A stretch of 64,000 bases of DNA, taken from positions 2,666,001 through 2,730,000 of the forward strand of contig OZ246956.1 of assembly GCA_965232105.1 (NCBI GenBank), written 5' to 3'. The DNA is from Multivorans sp965232105 (GTDB lineage Bacteria > Acidobacteriota > Thermoanaerobaculia > Multivoradales > Multivoraceae). Both the position numbers and the translations under genes were made by a program. The notes beneath the pieces were generated by a model. The model was given only the letters and a program-made list of their open reading frames with translations, had not been told where the DNA came from and did no database searches. The stretch's first letter is position 1, and each line of letters starts with the position of its first letter. Of the stretch, positions 39,298 to 48,171 are shown piece after piece.

Positions 39298-42117
39298 ATG
39301 ATGCCTTCCCCTAGTTTCTCGCCGAGGGTCTTTGTCGTCTTCGGTGTTCTTCTGCTCCTTGTGTCGACAGTGGTCTACGCCCAGAATGTCGGCACGGTCC
39401 GTGGCACGGTCCGTTCGGCGGACGGAGAACCGCTGCCCGGCGTGATGGTGCAGGCTACGGGCGACGTCGTGCGCGGCGACCGCGTTTCCGTGTCCGGCGT
39501 CAACGGCGACTACCTGATCGCAGGGCTGCCGCCCGGCCTGGTGACGCTGACGGCGACGCTCGAGGGGCTGGAGACGGAGTCCGTGGAGGGTGTCCGCGTC
39601 TCGATCTCCGGCGTCGCTGTCGTGGACTTCTCGATGCGGGTCGAAGGCGTGGAAGAGGCGATCACGGTGACCTCGGAGGCGCCGGTCCTCGATGTGACGA
39701 GTTCCTCAGGGAGCGTCAGCTACACCGAAGAGCTCATCGACGCGAAGCCGACAACCCAGCGCAACTTCCAGGAGCTCGCCCTGATGGCGCCCGGCATGAG
39801 CATGCCCGGTCGCCTCGGCAACGTCGGTGCCTATTCGGGTCACCCCTCGGGATACGGTCGCGATCAGGCATCCGTCGCCTGGAACGTCGACGGACTCGAC
39901 AGCAGCTTCCCGGACAGCGGCAACGTCTTCGGTGGCTGGACCGATCCCGACACGATCGCGGAAATCCAGGTGCTCGGCGTCGGCGCCCCGGCCGAGTACG
40001 GCAACATGACCTCAGCCGCTGTCAACATCGTCACCAAGTCGGGAACCAACACCTTCCAGGGGCGGTTCGCCTACACCGGTGAGTTCGAGGGCACGACGGC
40101 CACCGGAGCCACGGCCGAGAACGCGGCCGGGGAAGAGCAGGGCTTCGTCAGAGACACCTTCGAGAACAACAGCCTGTGGTTGGGCGGGCCGCTGAAGAGG
40201 GACAAGCTGTTCTTCTTCGCCGCCGCCACGACCAAGGAAGATCTGCTGATTGAGCCGGGCGAGATCGCGGACTTCGTCCGCAGCGACAAGGCCACGCACA
40301 CCAGCCTGAAGCTCGACTGGTCGATCAATGACTCGAACACGCTGACCGCTCACGGCCGTTTCGAGGACCTGGAAATCCAGTCCGGCGGTTCCGGGACCTT
40401 CAAGACGAATCCAGGAGCCTTCAGCCGCGAGTACGAGGAGATCCCCTACTGGCGGATCGGCTTCCAGTCGGTGGTGGGCAGCAACACGGTGCTCGAGGGC
40501 AATTTCTACGACATCATCAACAAGGATCGCAACGTGTCGGCGACCGGCAGCCTGGAGCCGCCCCTCATCGACTACAACACGCCTGTTCCAACCCATAGCG
40601 GCGGCCCCACCTACCCCTACCTCTACCCGGTGTGGTGGCAGCGTGGCCACGCCAAGGTGACCCACTTCGCCGACGACCTGAACGGCAGCCACGAGTTCAA
40701 GTTCGGTTTCCAGTACAGCAATACCGGCGAGCAGGCCGGAGCCGTCTATCCCGGCTTCGGCGGCAAGTACTACTACAAGTTCGGGGCCAACTACTACATC
40801 TACACCCGCGCGGCGCACTACTACGGCGGCGACACGGAGTCTCTCGGGTTCTATGTGGACGACTCGTGGCGCATCAGCGACAGGCTGACGCTGAATCTCG
40901 GCGTGCGCGCCGACCAGGACAAGGGTGAGATCCCCTCCGAGCCGATCCTCGAGTCCTACCTTTGCAGTGAGCTCAACTGCGGCGTGACCACTGGAGAGTT
41001 CACGCCTCACTATCCCGATGTAATCGACTACTCGAGCGTCGACCCGCGTCTCGGCATCGCCTACCAGGTCGGCGAGGGGGAGCGGCAAGGTGTCCTGCGG
41101 GCTTCCATCGGCAGGTACCACGAGATGAACGTCGTTTCGATGTGGAACCAGCCGCACCCCAACCGGCCGTCCGCGCGCTTCGGCTACAGCGCCAACCGCC
41201 ACGGCCCCTTCACCTACTTCAGGACGGTCGACAACGACGACTTCGATCTACCGGTCAAGGGGATGAAGCGGCCGGAGACCGACCAGTTCGCCGTCGGCTA
41301 CGAGCAGCAGGTCGGAGAGTTTGCATTTGGCGCTCAAGTCGTCCTCAGCGAAACGACGGACCTGATCGGTTGGCAGATCCAGGGCGACGGCGAGTACGAG
41401 GATGTTCCCTACGTCAATCCCTTGACGGGCGAGACGATCATGCTCAAGAGCGTCGTCACAGAACCGACGCTACGCAAGGCCAACGACCCGGGCTCGGCGG
41501 CCAACGCTCCGCCGGGAACGAAGTTCGAGCAGGATTACAAGGGCGTCTTTCTCACCTTCCGCAAGCGCCACACCGGCCGCTGGTCTCTCGATTCCTCGCT
41601 CGGCTGGTCGGAGTCGAAGGGAGTGCAGCCTCGCCCGCTTCAGCAGAACGGGAATGTCGCTTTCTACACCAGCTCGGAGGGCAGGGACCCCAACCATCAT
41701 CTCTACCAGGGAGGCTTCTCACAGAACGACCGACCGTGGGTGTTCAGGGCTCAGGGAATGGTCGAGCTGCCCTGGCAGCTCAAGGCGGTCGGAGCCCTCA
41801 ACTATGAGCAAGGCCGCCCGTGGCGGCACGCGGCGCGCGTTCGCCTGGCCCAGGGCGTGGTGACGGTGCCCCTCGAGCCGTACACCGGCGACCGCCGGAT
41901 GCCGGACAAGACCTTCGTCGACCTCGCCTTGTCGCGGCAGTTCCCGCTCGGTGACCGCGTCAAGCTCGGCGTCGACCTGCAACTTCTCAACGCCCTGGAC
42001 GAGGACGGCTTCTACTACTGGTCGAACGCAAGTTTGGGGCGCTATCCAACGGAACCCGTACCCAGCCTCTACTACCTGCCTCGTCGGCTGGCGCTGCGGT
42101 TGAGTCTGGGGTTCTAG
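39298..42117 (+). CDS. Oar-like TonB-dependent receptor with N-terminal carboxypeptidase-regulatory domain
   Basis: A 939-residue outer-membrane receptor. The signal peptide ends VYAQ. Residues about 30-115 are a CarboxypepD_reg beta-sandwich (GTVRSADGEPLPGVMVQATG; GDYLIAGLPPGLVTLTATLEGL). The plug follows (PVLDVTSSSGSVSYTEELIDAKPTTQRNF; TSAAVNIVTKSGTNTFQGRF), and the remainder is a 22-strand-type barrel ending in the C-terminal aromatic residue (LALRLSLGF). Such receptors import or export large substrates, but the substrate is unknown. AAGGAGG precedes the start. It is divergent from the amine dehydrogenase operon and has the conserved box upstream. Confidence 0.92.
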   Translation: MMPSPSFSPRVFVVFGVLLLLVSTVVYAQNVGTVRGTVRSADGEPLPGVMVQATGDVVRGDRVSVSGVNGDYLIAGLPPGLVTLTATLEGLETESVEGVRVSISGVAVVDFSMRVEGVEEAITVTSEAPVLDVTSSSGSVSYTEELIDAKPTTQRNFQELALMAPGMSMPGRLGNVGAYSGHPSGYGRDQASVAWNVDGLDSSFPDSGNVFGGWTDPDTIAEIQVLGVGAPAEYGNMTSAAVNIVTKSGTNTFQGRFAYTGEFEGTTATGATAENAAGEEQGFVRDTFENNSLWLGGPLKRDKLFFFAAATTKEDLLIEPGEIADFVRSDKATHTSLKLDWSINDSNTLTAHGRFEDLEIQSGGSGTFKTNPGAFSREYEEIPYWRIGFQSVVGSNTVLEGNFYDIINKDRNVSATGSLEPPLIDYNTPVPTHSGGPTYPYLYPVWWQRGHAKVTHFADDLNGSHEFKFGFQYSNTGEQAGAVYPGFGGKYYYKFGANYYIYTRAAHYYGGDTESLGFYVDDSWRISDRLTLNLGVRADQDKGEIPSEPILESYLCSELNCGVTTGEFTPHYPDVIDYSSVDPRLGIAYQVGEGERQGVLRASIGRYHEMNVVSMWNQPHPNRPSARFGYSANRHGPFTYFRTVDNDDFDLPVKGMKRPETDQFAVGYEQQVGEFAFGAQVVLSETTDLIGWQIQGDGEYEDVPYVNPLTGETIMLKSVVTEPTLRKANDPGSAANAPPGTKFEQDYKGVFLTFRKRHTGRWSLDSSLGWSESKGVQPRPLQQNGNVAFYTSSEGRDPNHHLYQGGFSQNDRPWVFRAQGMVELPWQLKAVGALNYEQGRPWRHAARVRLAQGVVTVPLEPYTGDRRMPDKTFVDLALSRQFPLGDRVKLGVDLQLLNALDEDGFYYWSNASLGRYPTEPVPSLYYLPRRLALRLSLGF

Positions 42118-42150
42118 TCCGCACTGACCGAGAAAGGGAGTTCTGTTGAC

Positions 42151-42705
42151 ATGACGACCAAGCCCGAAACGCCACTGCCCTTCGATCGCCGCACTCTCAT
42201 GGCCGCAGCTCCCCTGGGAATCCTCGCGGCGGCCTGCGCTCCGGCGGAGGAAGCCGGGGCCGCGGAGGAAGAAGCCGCTCCCGCGGCGGATCAGTCCGCT
42301 TCGGCGGGTGACGACGCCGGCCTGACGGAGGCGGAAATCGCGCACCGGCAGACGGCCCGCGACTTCGTCAAGGCGCTCGAGACGAGCGACTGGGAGCGGT
42401 TCGCCAGCGTCGTGGCGGACGACGCGCGGTTCATCACCCACGCGGCCGAGGGCGCGTGGGCGCGGTCGATGACCGAAGGTGGCGAGGTGATCCTCGAGAA
42501 CATGAAGCAGTTGATGGGCGGCCTGACCGATCCCAACCTGATGATCACCCGTGAGCGGGTGCTCGGGCACCTCGTGATCCACGAGCGGGAGGAGAGCTTC
42601 ACGACCGACAACGGTCCCACGACCTCGAACATCACGGCCATGTACCTCGTCCACGACGGCAAGGTGCAGGTCTGGTTCGAGCTTGTCGGTGACCTGCCGG
42701 CCTAG
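42151..42705 (+). CDS. Exported NTF2/SnoaL-like protein
   Basis: A 184-residue protein. Its leader FDRRTLMAAAPLGILAAACAP combines a twin-arginine pattern and a lipobox-like Cys, followed by an Ala/Glu-rich linker. Residues about 65-184 form an NTF2-like fold (TARDFVKALETSDWERFASVVADDARFITH; TSNITAMYLVHDGKVQVWFELVGDL) of the SnoaL/DUF4440 or limonene-epoxide-hydrolase type. It follows the TonB receptor by 33 bases and is probably in the same transcript. No catalytic residues were assigned. Confidence 0.8.
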   Translation: MTTKPETPLPFDRRTLMAAAPLGILAAACAPAEEAGAAEEEAAPAADQSASAGDDAGLTEAEIAHRQTARDFVKALETSDWERFASVVADDARFITHAAEGAWARSMTEGGEVILENMKQLMGGLTDPNLMITRERVLGHLVIHEREESFTTDNGPTTSNITAMYLVHDGKVQVWFELVGDLPA

Positions 42706-42725
42706 CGCGTCAGAGGTCCGGAAAG

Positions 42726-42762
42726 CCGGCGCTTCGCGCCGGATGCCGGCCAGAAGGCCGGC
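42726..42762. terminator. Twin hairpin between convergent genes
   Basis: Two 7-bp perfect hairpins stand side by side: 42726-42732 with 42736-42742 (TTC loop) and 42745-42751 with 42756-42762 (AGAA loop). They lie between the NTF2-like gene and the convergent sulfatase-TPR gene. There is no T-tract, so factor-independent termination is uncertain. It differs from the three-copy double-hairpin repeat in stem length and linker. Confidence 0.45.
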
Positions 42763-42795
42763 GCACCCAGTTTCTGCCGCGCACGCTCCTAGCCG

Positions 42796-45213
42796 CTAGC
42801 CCCGCGCCTGCAGGCGCCGCCCGCTCTCGACCGCTTCCCTCGCCTCGCCCAGGCGGCCCTGGCGGTTGAGGATGTCGGCGAGCACGAAGTAGCCGAAGGG
42901 CCCGGAGGCGCCCTCCGGATCGCGGCGCAGGCCCTCGCGGACCAGGAGCTCGGCGCGGCCCAGGTCGTCGCCGCGGTCCATGTGGAGCTTGGCCAGGTGG
43001 TAGTAGCCGAGGACGAATTCCGGGTTCGAGCGGATTGCCGTGCGCCACATCTCCAGGTGTTCCTCGGGCCGGCCGAGCCGTCCGTAGAGGTGTCCCAGGT
43101 TGAACTGGGCGCGGAAGTGGTAGGGGGCGTGCCTGATCGCCTGCTCGTAGGCCGCCGCGGCGTCCTCCGGTCGGCCGGCCTCCTCGTGGGTCAGCGCCAG
43201 GTTGAAGTACGGCTGACCGATCTCCGGGTTCTTGGCGATCGCCTTCTCGAAGTGGGCGGCGGATTCCCGGCTCCGGCCAAGGAGCGCCAGGAGCTCGCCG
43301 TGCTGATTGTGGATCCACGCCGGCGCCACCTCTTCGGCGGCTGCCGCTTCAACGACGCGCAGCGCCTCGGGGAGGCGGTCCAGACCGGCGTAGATGTCGC
43401 TCATCGCGATCGCGGCGTTCGACTCGTAGGGCGCGAGTTCCAGTAACCGGTGAAAGCCCACCAGGGCTTCCTCGAGGCGGCCGAGTCGCCAGTAGCTGGT
43501 GGCGAGTCCGAGGAGGGAGGCCTGGTGCTCGGGGTTCAGGGCGAGGGCCCGCTGGTAGAGCTCGAGCGCCTGCTGTTCGAGTTCCGTCGCTTCGGCCGCG
43601 TCGCCGCCGCGTGCGGCCAGGTCGGCCCGGCGTCCAATGATGCCGCCCAGCATCTGATTCGCGTCGACGATGTTGTCGTCCAGATCCAGCGCCGCACGCA
43701 GGTACTCTTCGGCCCCTTCCTCGTCGCCGCGCCCGATGAAGCTCTGCGCCTCCATGATCGCCCGGTGGACCGCGATCCTCTCTTTCGGATCCGTTCGCTC
43801 GACCCCGTCGTCCTCGTCGACGCCGCCAGTGGCGCGGCCCGCCAGGTAGCCGAGCGCCCGGAGTTGCGCCAGCGTCTCGGTATCGAGGTCGGGGCGCCCG
43901 CCGGGCCGGTCGCCGGATGACTTCAGATCGCGGGAGTAGGCGAGCAGGCGGTCGCGCAGAGCCCGCGCCAGATCCCGGTTCTGGAGCAGGACGTTGCTCG
44001 CTTCGTCCGCGTCCTCCCGCAGCAGGTAGAGCTCGGGGTTCGTCGTTTCGATGAACTTCTCGAACTCGGTGCGGATCGAGCGCAGGGGAGCCCAGTTGTA
44101 GTGGTAGAGGGAGTAGTACGACTCCGTGTAGACCTCCCGCGCCGCTGCCGGTTCCCGGCCCAGGATGAGAGGCAGCAGATCGATTCCCTGCACATCCACC
44201 GGCACGTCCCGGCCGGCGATCGAGAGGACGGTCGGCAGGATGTCGACGTGGCTGACGGCTTCGTCCACGACCCGTCCTTCGAAGTCTCCGAAGGGCAGGC
44301 GCAGGATGAGGGGAACGTGGACGGTCGAGTCGTAGATGAAGTAGCCGTGGAATCCCTCGCCGTGCTGCCCGAGTCCCTCGCCGTGGTCGGAGGTGAGAAC
44401 GAACACCGAGTCGTCGAACAGGCCGCGGCTCTCCAGGCCTTCGCGCAGCAGGCCGACAAGCGAGTCCGTGTAGGCCACTTCCGCGTCGTAGGGACGGTCC
44501 GGATACTGAGATCGGTAAGGCTCGGGCGGCGTATAGGGGTCGTGGGGCTCGAACAGGTGGACCCAGAGGAAGAAAGGGGCGTCCCTGGGCTCGTCGAGCC
44601 AGGCCAGGGCATGCTCGATCGTGTCCGATCCCTCGTGCTGCACCTGGCCGACGTTGACGGAGGGCTTGTTCGGGTCAAGCTGGAAGTCGTCACGGTAGTG
44701 ATCGAAGCCGCGGCCGATGCCCCAGCGCGAATCCAGGACGAAGGCGCTGACGAACCCCGCCGTTGCCCATCCGGCCGCGGACAGCTCTTCGGCGAGCGTC
44801 GGCAGCGACTCGTCGAGTGAGTAGCCCACGTTCTCCCGAACGCCGTGGAACGGGGGGTAAGTGCCGGTCATGATCGAAGAGTGAGCCGGCAGGGTGAACG
44901 GCACTGCGGTGGCGGCGTTCGAGAAGCGCACCCCTTCCCGGGCAAGGCGGTCCATGTGGGGGGTTGAGACCTGCTCGGAGCCGTAGCTGGAGAGCCGGTC
45001 CGCGCGCAAGGTGTCGATCGTGACCAGGACGACATTCAGGCCGTTCGTTTCGATGCCGCCCGCGAGCTCTTCCCAGGTCGGCAGCGGCGCCCGTTCTACC
45101 TCCGGGACGGGCTCCGGCGTATCGCGGGGTTCGTCTCCAGGCGCACAGCCGGCCAGCAGGGCCAGGGAGATAGCGAGGAATCGCGAGCCAACCACGGTGG
45201 GAAGTGAGCGCAA
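42796..45213 (-). CDS. Exported sulfatase-like protein with C-terminal TPR domain
   Basis: This 805-residue protein has a lipoprotein-type leader (LAISLALLAGCAPG), an alkaline-phosphatase-superfamily sulfatase domain (residues about 55-400) and about ten tetratricopeptide repeats to the end. Metal-ligand segments are VLVTIDTLRADRLSSYG and VFVLTSDHGEGLGQHGE. The residue at the nucleophile position is Thr in PFTLPAHSSIMTG, not the Cys/Ser of formylglycine sulfatases, so it may be a phospho- or other transferase. The TTG at 45213 is chosen because GGAGGAGG lies 8-9 bases upstream. A GTG at 45195 is possible. Confidence 0.85.
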   Translation of the reverse strand: MRSLPTVVGSRFLAISLALLAGCAPGDEPRDTPEPVPEVERAPLPTWEELAGGIETNGLNVVLVTIDTLRADRLSSYGSEQVSTPHMDRLAREGVRFSNAATAVPFTLPAHSSIMTGTYPPFHGVRENVGYSLDESLPTLAEELSAAGWATAGFVSAFVLDSRWGIGRGFDHYRDDFQLDPNKPSVNVGQVQHEGSDTIEHALAWLDEPRDAPFFLWVHLFEPHDPYTPPEPYRSQYPDRPYDAEVAYTDSLVGLLREGLESRGLFDDSVFVLTSDHGEGLGQHGEGFHGYFIYDSTVHVPLILRLPFGDFEGRVVDEAVSHVDILPTVLSIAGRDVPVDVQGIDLLPLILGREPAAAREVYTESYYSLYHYNWAPLRSIRTEFEKFIETTNPELYLLREDADEASNVLLQNRDLARALRDRLLAYSRDLKSSGDRPGGRPDLDTETLAQLRALGYLAGRATGGVDEDDGVERTDPKERIAVHRAIMEAQSFIGRGDEEGAEEYLRAALDLDDNIVDANQMLGGIIGRRADLAARGGDAAEATELEQQALELYQRALALNPEHQASLLGLATSYWRLGRLEEALVGFHRLLELAPYESNAAIAMSDIYAGLDRLPEALRVVEAAAAEEVAPAWIHNQHGELLALLGRSRESAAHFEKAIAKNPEIGQPYFNLALTHEEAGRPEDAAAAYEQAIRHAPYHFRAQFNLGHLYGRLGRPEEHLEMWRTAIRSNPEFVLGYYHLAKLHMDRGDDLGRAELLVREGLRRDPEGASGPFGYFVLADILNRQGRLGEAREAVESGRRLQARG

Positions 45214-45242
45214 GTCCGGGAACCTCCTCCTTCGTGGGTGGC

Positions 45243-47522
45243 CTATGGACTGATCAGGTCGTCCAGCTCGCGGACGCCGGCGTCGAAGCGCTCGAACGCC
45301 CGCTGTGCCCGCGCCCGGTCGGCCAGGTCGCCGCTGCGGTCGAGCTCCGCGGCGCTCTGCATGACCCGGCCGATCGCCTGGCGTGCCTGACCGCGCTGGC
45401 GCGCACTCAGGCCGGTCAGCCGGTCGAGCAGCACCTCGGCGAGATCGCGGGCGTCGAAGGCCGGCACGTAGAGGGTGAGCCATTCGCCGGTCTCGATCTG
45501 GGTCCGTACGCGATCTCGCTTGAGCGCCATCAGCGCCATGATGGCGACGGGATCCTCCGGGATCGTCATCGGCGGCCGCTCGTGGCTGTGCGGGCCGGCG
45601 CGGATCGCGCTGCCGCCGCGGGAGGCGCCGCCGACGGGCTCAACCGTCGTCTCCTCGAAGTAGAAGTCGTACCGCTGCTGCTCGCCGGCCAGCCAGACGT
45701 GGGCGAAGAACTCGCTGGGGAGTTCGTCGGGGATCTCGGAGATGAGGTAGTCGTTGCCGATCGCCGACGCCATCGGGTAGCGGGTCTCGTCCCAGTTCTC
45801 CGTCTCCTCGTTCCACGCCTCGAAGACGACGTCGCCGCCGAAGTTCCGAGGATCGACCGGCTGCTTGAAGTCGTCGTAGACATAGAGCCGGAACTCGCCG
45901 GGCCGGGGCAGGGCGCCTTCCAGGTGGTGGTAGTTGTTCGCCGCCATGAAGAACTGACCGCCGTGGAGGGGGTTGTGGTCCATGTGGGCGGCGGCGTTCG
46001 GGTCGGCAGGATCCAGTCCGCCGGCCGCCGGCCCGCTACCGGGGGCGCTGCCGGCAGCCGGTCCGCCGAACGCCCCGGTCAGCATCCCGCCGCGGGTCTG
46101 CGGCTCCTCGCGGGGCTCGAAGATCTCGGGCAGCACGAGGTGATCGTCGAGTTCGTAGTCCACGTTGAGGGCAAACGGCTGGACGACGGCTTCCTTCGCC
46201 CTGCCGACGTCGAACGTTCCGACCAGTTCGACGCGGGTTCCCGGCGGTGCGTGGACGGCCTCCTCGAACAGGTAGGAGGCGGGGAACTCGGGGTCGTACT
46301 CGGGGATGTAGAGCACCGTCTGCACGCGCTCGTCCGGGAAGTGAACCCGGACCTCCATGCTTCCCAGCCGGTCGCCGACGTCGGGGTGCAGTCCGATCAG
46401 GCGGGCGCGTTCGGACAGCGTCACGCTCGCGCTCTGGGGCCGCGCGGCGCGGCGTCCCTTGAGCGTCACCTCGTCGCCGGCCCGCGCGCTCTCGACCCAC
46501 AGCTCGACCTCGTCCTCGGTCCGGGCGAGGAACAGGCCCAGGCTGGAGCGGTCACGGATCTCGATGCGCGAGTCGTCGTTCGGCCGCCGGCGGTACTCGA
46601 CCACGAGTTCGATCGTCGAGCCGCGGCGCAGCCGCTTGCCGGCGCCGTCCGGCAGCAGCACCGGGTCGTCGCCGCGCAGCCACTGACCGAGGAACTGGGG
46701 GCCGCTCGTTGCGGTCCGCATCCGCGTGGGCTCGGGCTCGTCCTCGTCGCGGAACGGGTCGTAGGGGACCTGGACCTCGACCTCGAGCTGTTCCGGCGGC
46801 GCTTCGTCCGGACCGTGCACCCAGGCGGCCATCCGGTAGACGACTCCGGGATTCTGCGCCCGGAACTCGTAGCCGGTGATCCAGGCGTCCTCCTCGAGTT
46901 CGACGGCGAGGCGCTCGCGCTGGAAGGCGGTCTGCTGGCCGGCCGCGACGACCGTCTCGTCGGCAGGTTCCAGCACCAGGTCGGGGACGCCGAGCACCCA
47001 TTCCTCTTCGGTGAACTCAGGCGGGGGTGGCAGGTTGCGGCGCGGTCCCTGGGGTCCGCCGCCCTGCACCCAGGCGACCACGATGTCGATCTCGCGCTGG
47101 CTCATGCGCCGCGAGTTGCGGAAGTGGTCGTAGCGGGGATCGGCGGTCCACGGCGGCATCCGGCCGGTAAGCAGCTCTTCTTCGATCGCCACGGCCCAGG
47201 CGCGGGCGCCGGGCTTCGCGTCGTTGCCGTAGGTCGTCAGGTCGATGTAGTCCGGCGCCGACCCCTTCGGGTTGTGGCAGGGCATGCAGTAGCGGCGCAG
47301 GATGGGGCGCACGTCGTCGGCGAAGTTGATGTCCGTCGTGATCCGCACATGCGCGGGCGCCGGGTCGGTGGCGAGCCCGGTCAGGGTCAGGGCGGCCAGG
47401 CCGACCGCGGCTGCTGCTGTGGCGACACGCTGGCGGGTGACAGCCGATCGCCGGGAGACCGGCGCTCGGCCTGTGACGCTGTTGGCGCGTGGACGCGCCA
47501 ACAGGGTTCGCTTGCGTCTCAT
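45243..47522 (-). CDS. Secreted cytochrome c / copper-monooxygenase-like protein
   Basis: A 759-residue protein. After the leader comes a c-type cytochrome domain (INFADDVRPILRRYCMPCHNPKG, one CMPCH heme site) and then large strand-rich regions. This is an arrangement found in Acidobacteria and Planctomycetes proteins annotated as type II ascorbate-dependent-monooxygenase-like. Copper ligands could not be confirmed. The ATG at 47522 overlaps the pyrE stop (ATGA). Residues 7-27 are encoded by double-hairpin repeat copy B, which gives a long Arg-rich n-region (VSRRSAVTRQ) before the hydrophobic core. Confidence 0.75.
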   Translation of the reverse strand: MRRKRTLLARPRANSVTGRAPVSRRSAVTRQRVATAAAAVGLAALTLTGLATDPAPAHVRITTDINFADDVRPILRRYCMPCHNPKGSAPDYIDLTTYGNDAKPGARAWAVAIEEELLTGRMPPWTADPRYDHFRNSRRMSQREIDIVVAWVQGGGPQGPRRNLPPPPEFTEEEWVLGVPDLVLEPADETVVAAGQQTAFQRERLAVELEEDAWITGYEFRAQNPGVVYRMAAWVHGPDEAPPEQLEVEVQVPYDPFRDEDEPEPTRMRTATSGPQFLGQWLRGDDPVLLPDGAGKRLRRGSTIELVVEYRRRPNDDSRIEIRDRSSLGLFLARTEDEVELWVESARAGDEVTLKGRRAARPQSASVTLSERARLIGLHPDVGDRLGSMEVRVHFPDERVQTVLYIPEYDPEFPASYLFEEAVHAPPGTRVELVGTFDVGRAKEAVVQPFALNVDYELDDHLVLPEIFEPREEPQTRGGMLTGAFGGPAAGSAPGSGPAAGGLDPADPNAAAHMDHNPLHGGQFFMAANNYHHLEGALPRPGEFRLYVYDDFKQPVDPRNFGGDVVFEAWNEETENWDETRYPMASAIGNDYLISEIPDELPSEFFAHVWLAGEQQRYDFYFEETTVEPVGGASRGGSAIRAGPHSHERPPMTIPEDPVAIMALMALKRDRVRTQIETGEWLTLYVPAFDARDLAEVLLDRLTGLSARQRGQARQAIGRVMQSAAELDRSGDLADRARAQRAFERFDAGVRELDDLISP
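47443..47504. repeat. Double-hairpin palindromic repeat, copy B
   Basis: Hairpin 1 pairs 47443-47454 with 47459-47470 (12 bp, one mismatch, GAGA loop). The linker CTGTGACG follows, and hairpin 2 pairs 47479-47489 with 47494-47504 (11 bp, TGGA loop), ending in GGTT. The spacing is identical to copy C. It lies inside the 5' coding part of the cytochrome-like gene, just after the pyrE stop codon. Confidence 0.85.
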
Positions 47523-48145
47523 CGTCCGTCTCCGGAGTAGAGCGTCAGATCGCCTTCGTTGTCGGCGAGGAACAGCGGCCGGAAGTCGTAGCCGAGGCCG
47601 CGCAAGCGGTCGCCGCCGCCCTCCTGGCGGTCGACGACCGCGGATACCGCGGCGACTTCGCAGCCCTCGGCCTCGACTGCCTCGATCGCGCGGATGATCG
47701 AACCGGCCGAGGTGACGACGTCGTCGACCACTGCCACGCGGCGGCCCTCGACGATCAGCTTGCGGCCGTCCGGGTGGTACGAGACGTCGATCTTCGCGGT
47801 CGTGCCGTGTCCCTTCGCCTTGTTGCGCACCAGGAAGCCGAAGAGTGGCGGCCCGTAGTGGTCGCTGGCGACGGATGCCGCCGTCGCCAGGTAGGCGCCG
47901 CCGACTTCGGGCCCGCCGACGGCGTCGACCCCGAAGGGTCGAAGCTGCTCGCAGAGCGCCTCACCGATCAGCCGCGACCCGCGAGGCGACAGCACCGTAG
48001 CCTTCGTGTCGCAGTAGTAGTGCGAGCGCGCTCCGGAGGTCAGAACGAAGTCCCCCTTGGCGATGCTCCGCTCCTGGAGCAGGGCCTGCAGTTCGTGCAG
48101 TCGGGGGTCTCTTTCCGGGTCCGGCACGGCTGGAGAGGGTATCAA
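47519..48145 (-). CDS. pyrE: Orotate phosphoribosyltransferase
   Basis: A 208-residue pyrimidine-biosynthesis enzyme that joins orotate to PRPP to make OMP. The PRPP-binding motif is VAVVDDVVTSAGS. SGARSHYYCDTKATVLSPRG is the typical N-terminal substrate region, and LVRNKAKGHGTTAKI holds the flexible catalytic loop. It is cytoplasmic, with a cytochrome-like gene overlapping its stop and mog divergent 26 bases away. No other pyr genes are in the window. Confidence 0.93.
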   Translation of the reverse strand: MIPSPAVPDPERDPRLHELQALLQERSIAKGDFVLTSGARSHYYCDTKATVLSPRGSRLIGEALCEQLRPFGVDAVGGPEVGGAYLATAASVASDHYGPPLFGFLVRNKAKGHGTTAKIDVSYHPDGRKLIVEGRRVAVVDDVVTSAGSIIRAIEAVEAEGCEVAAVSAVVDRQEGGGDRLRGLGYDFRPLFLADNEGDLTLYSGDGR

Positions 48146-48171
48146 CGAGCAGCAGGGATAGGCTCTGCCGG

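Noticed and set aside
42121..42150. Possible third copy of the promoter-like box before the NTF2-like gene (GAGAAAGGGAGTTCTGTTGAC)
   Set aside because: Only the end resembles the box, the spacing differs, and the stretch includes the ribosome-binding site. There is no TTCGCTCA or GCTAAGAAAA block.
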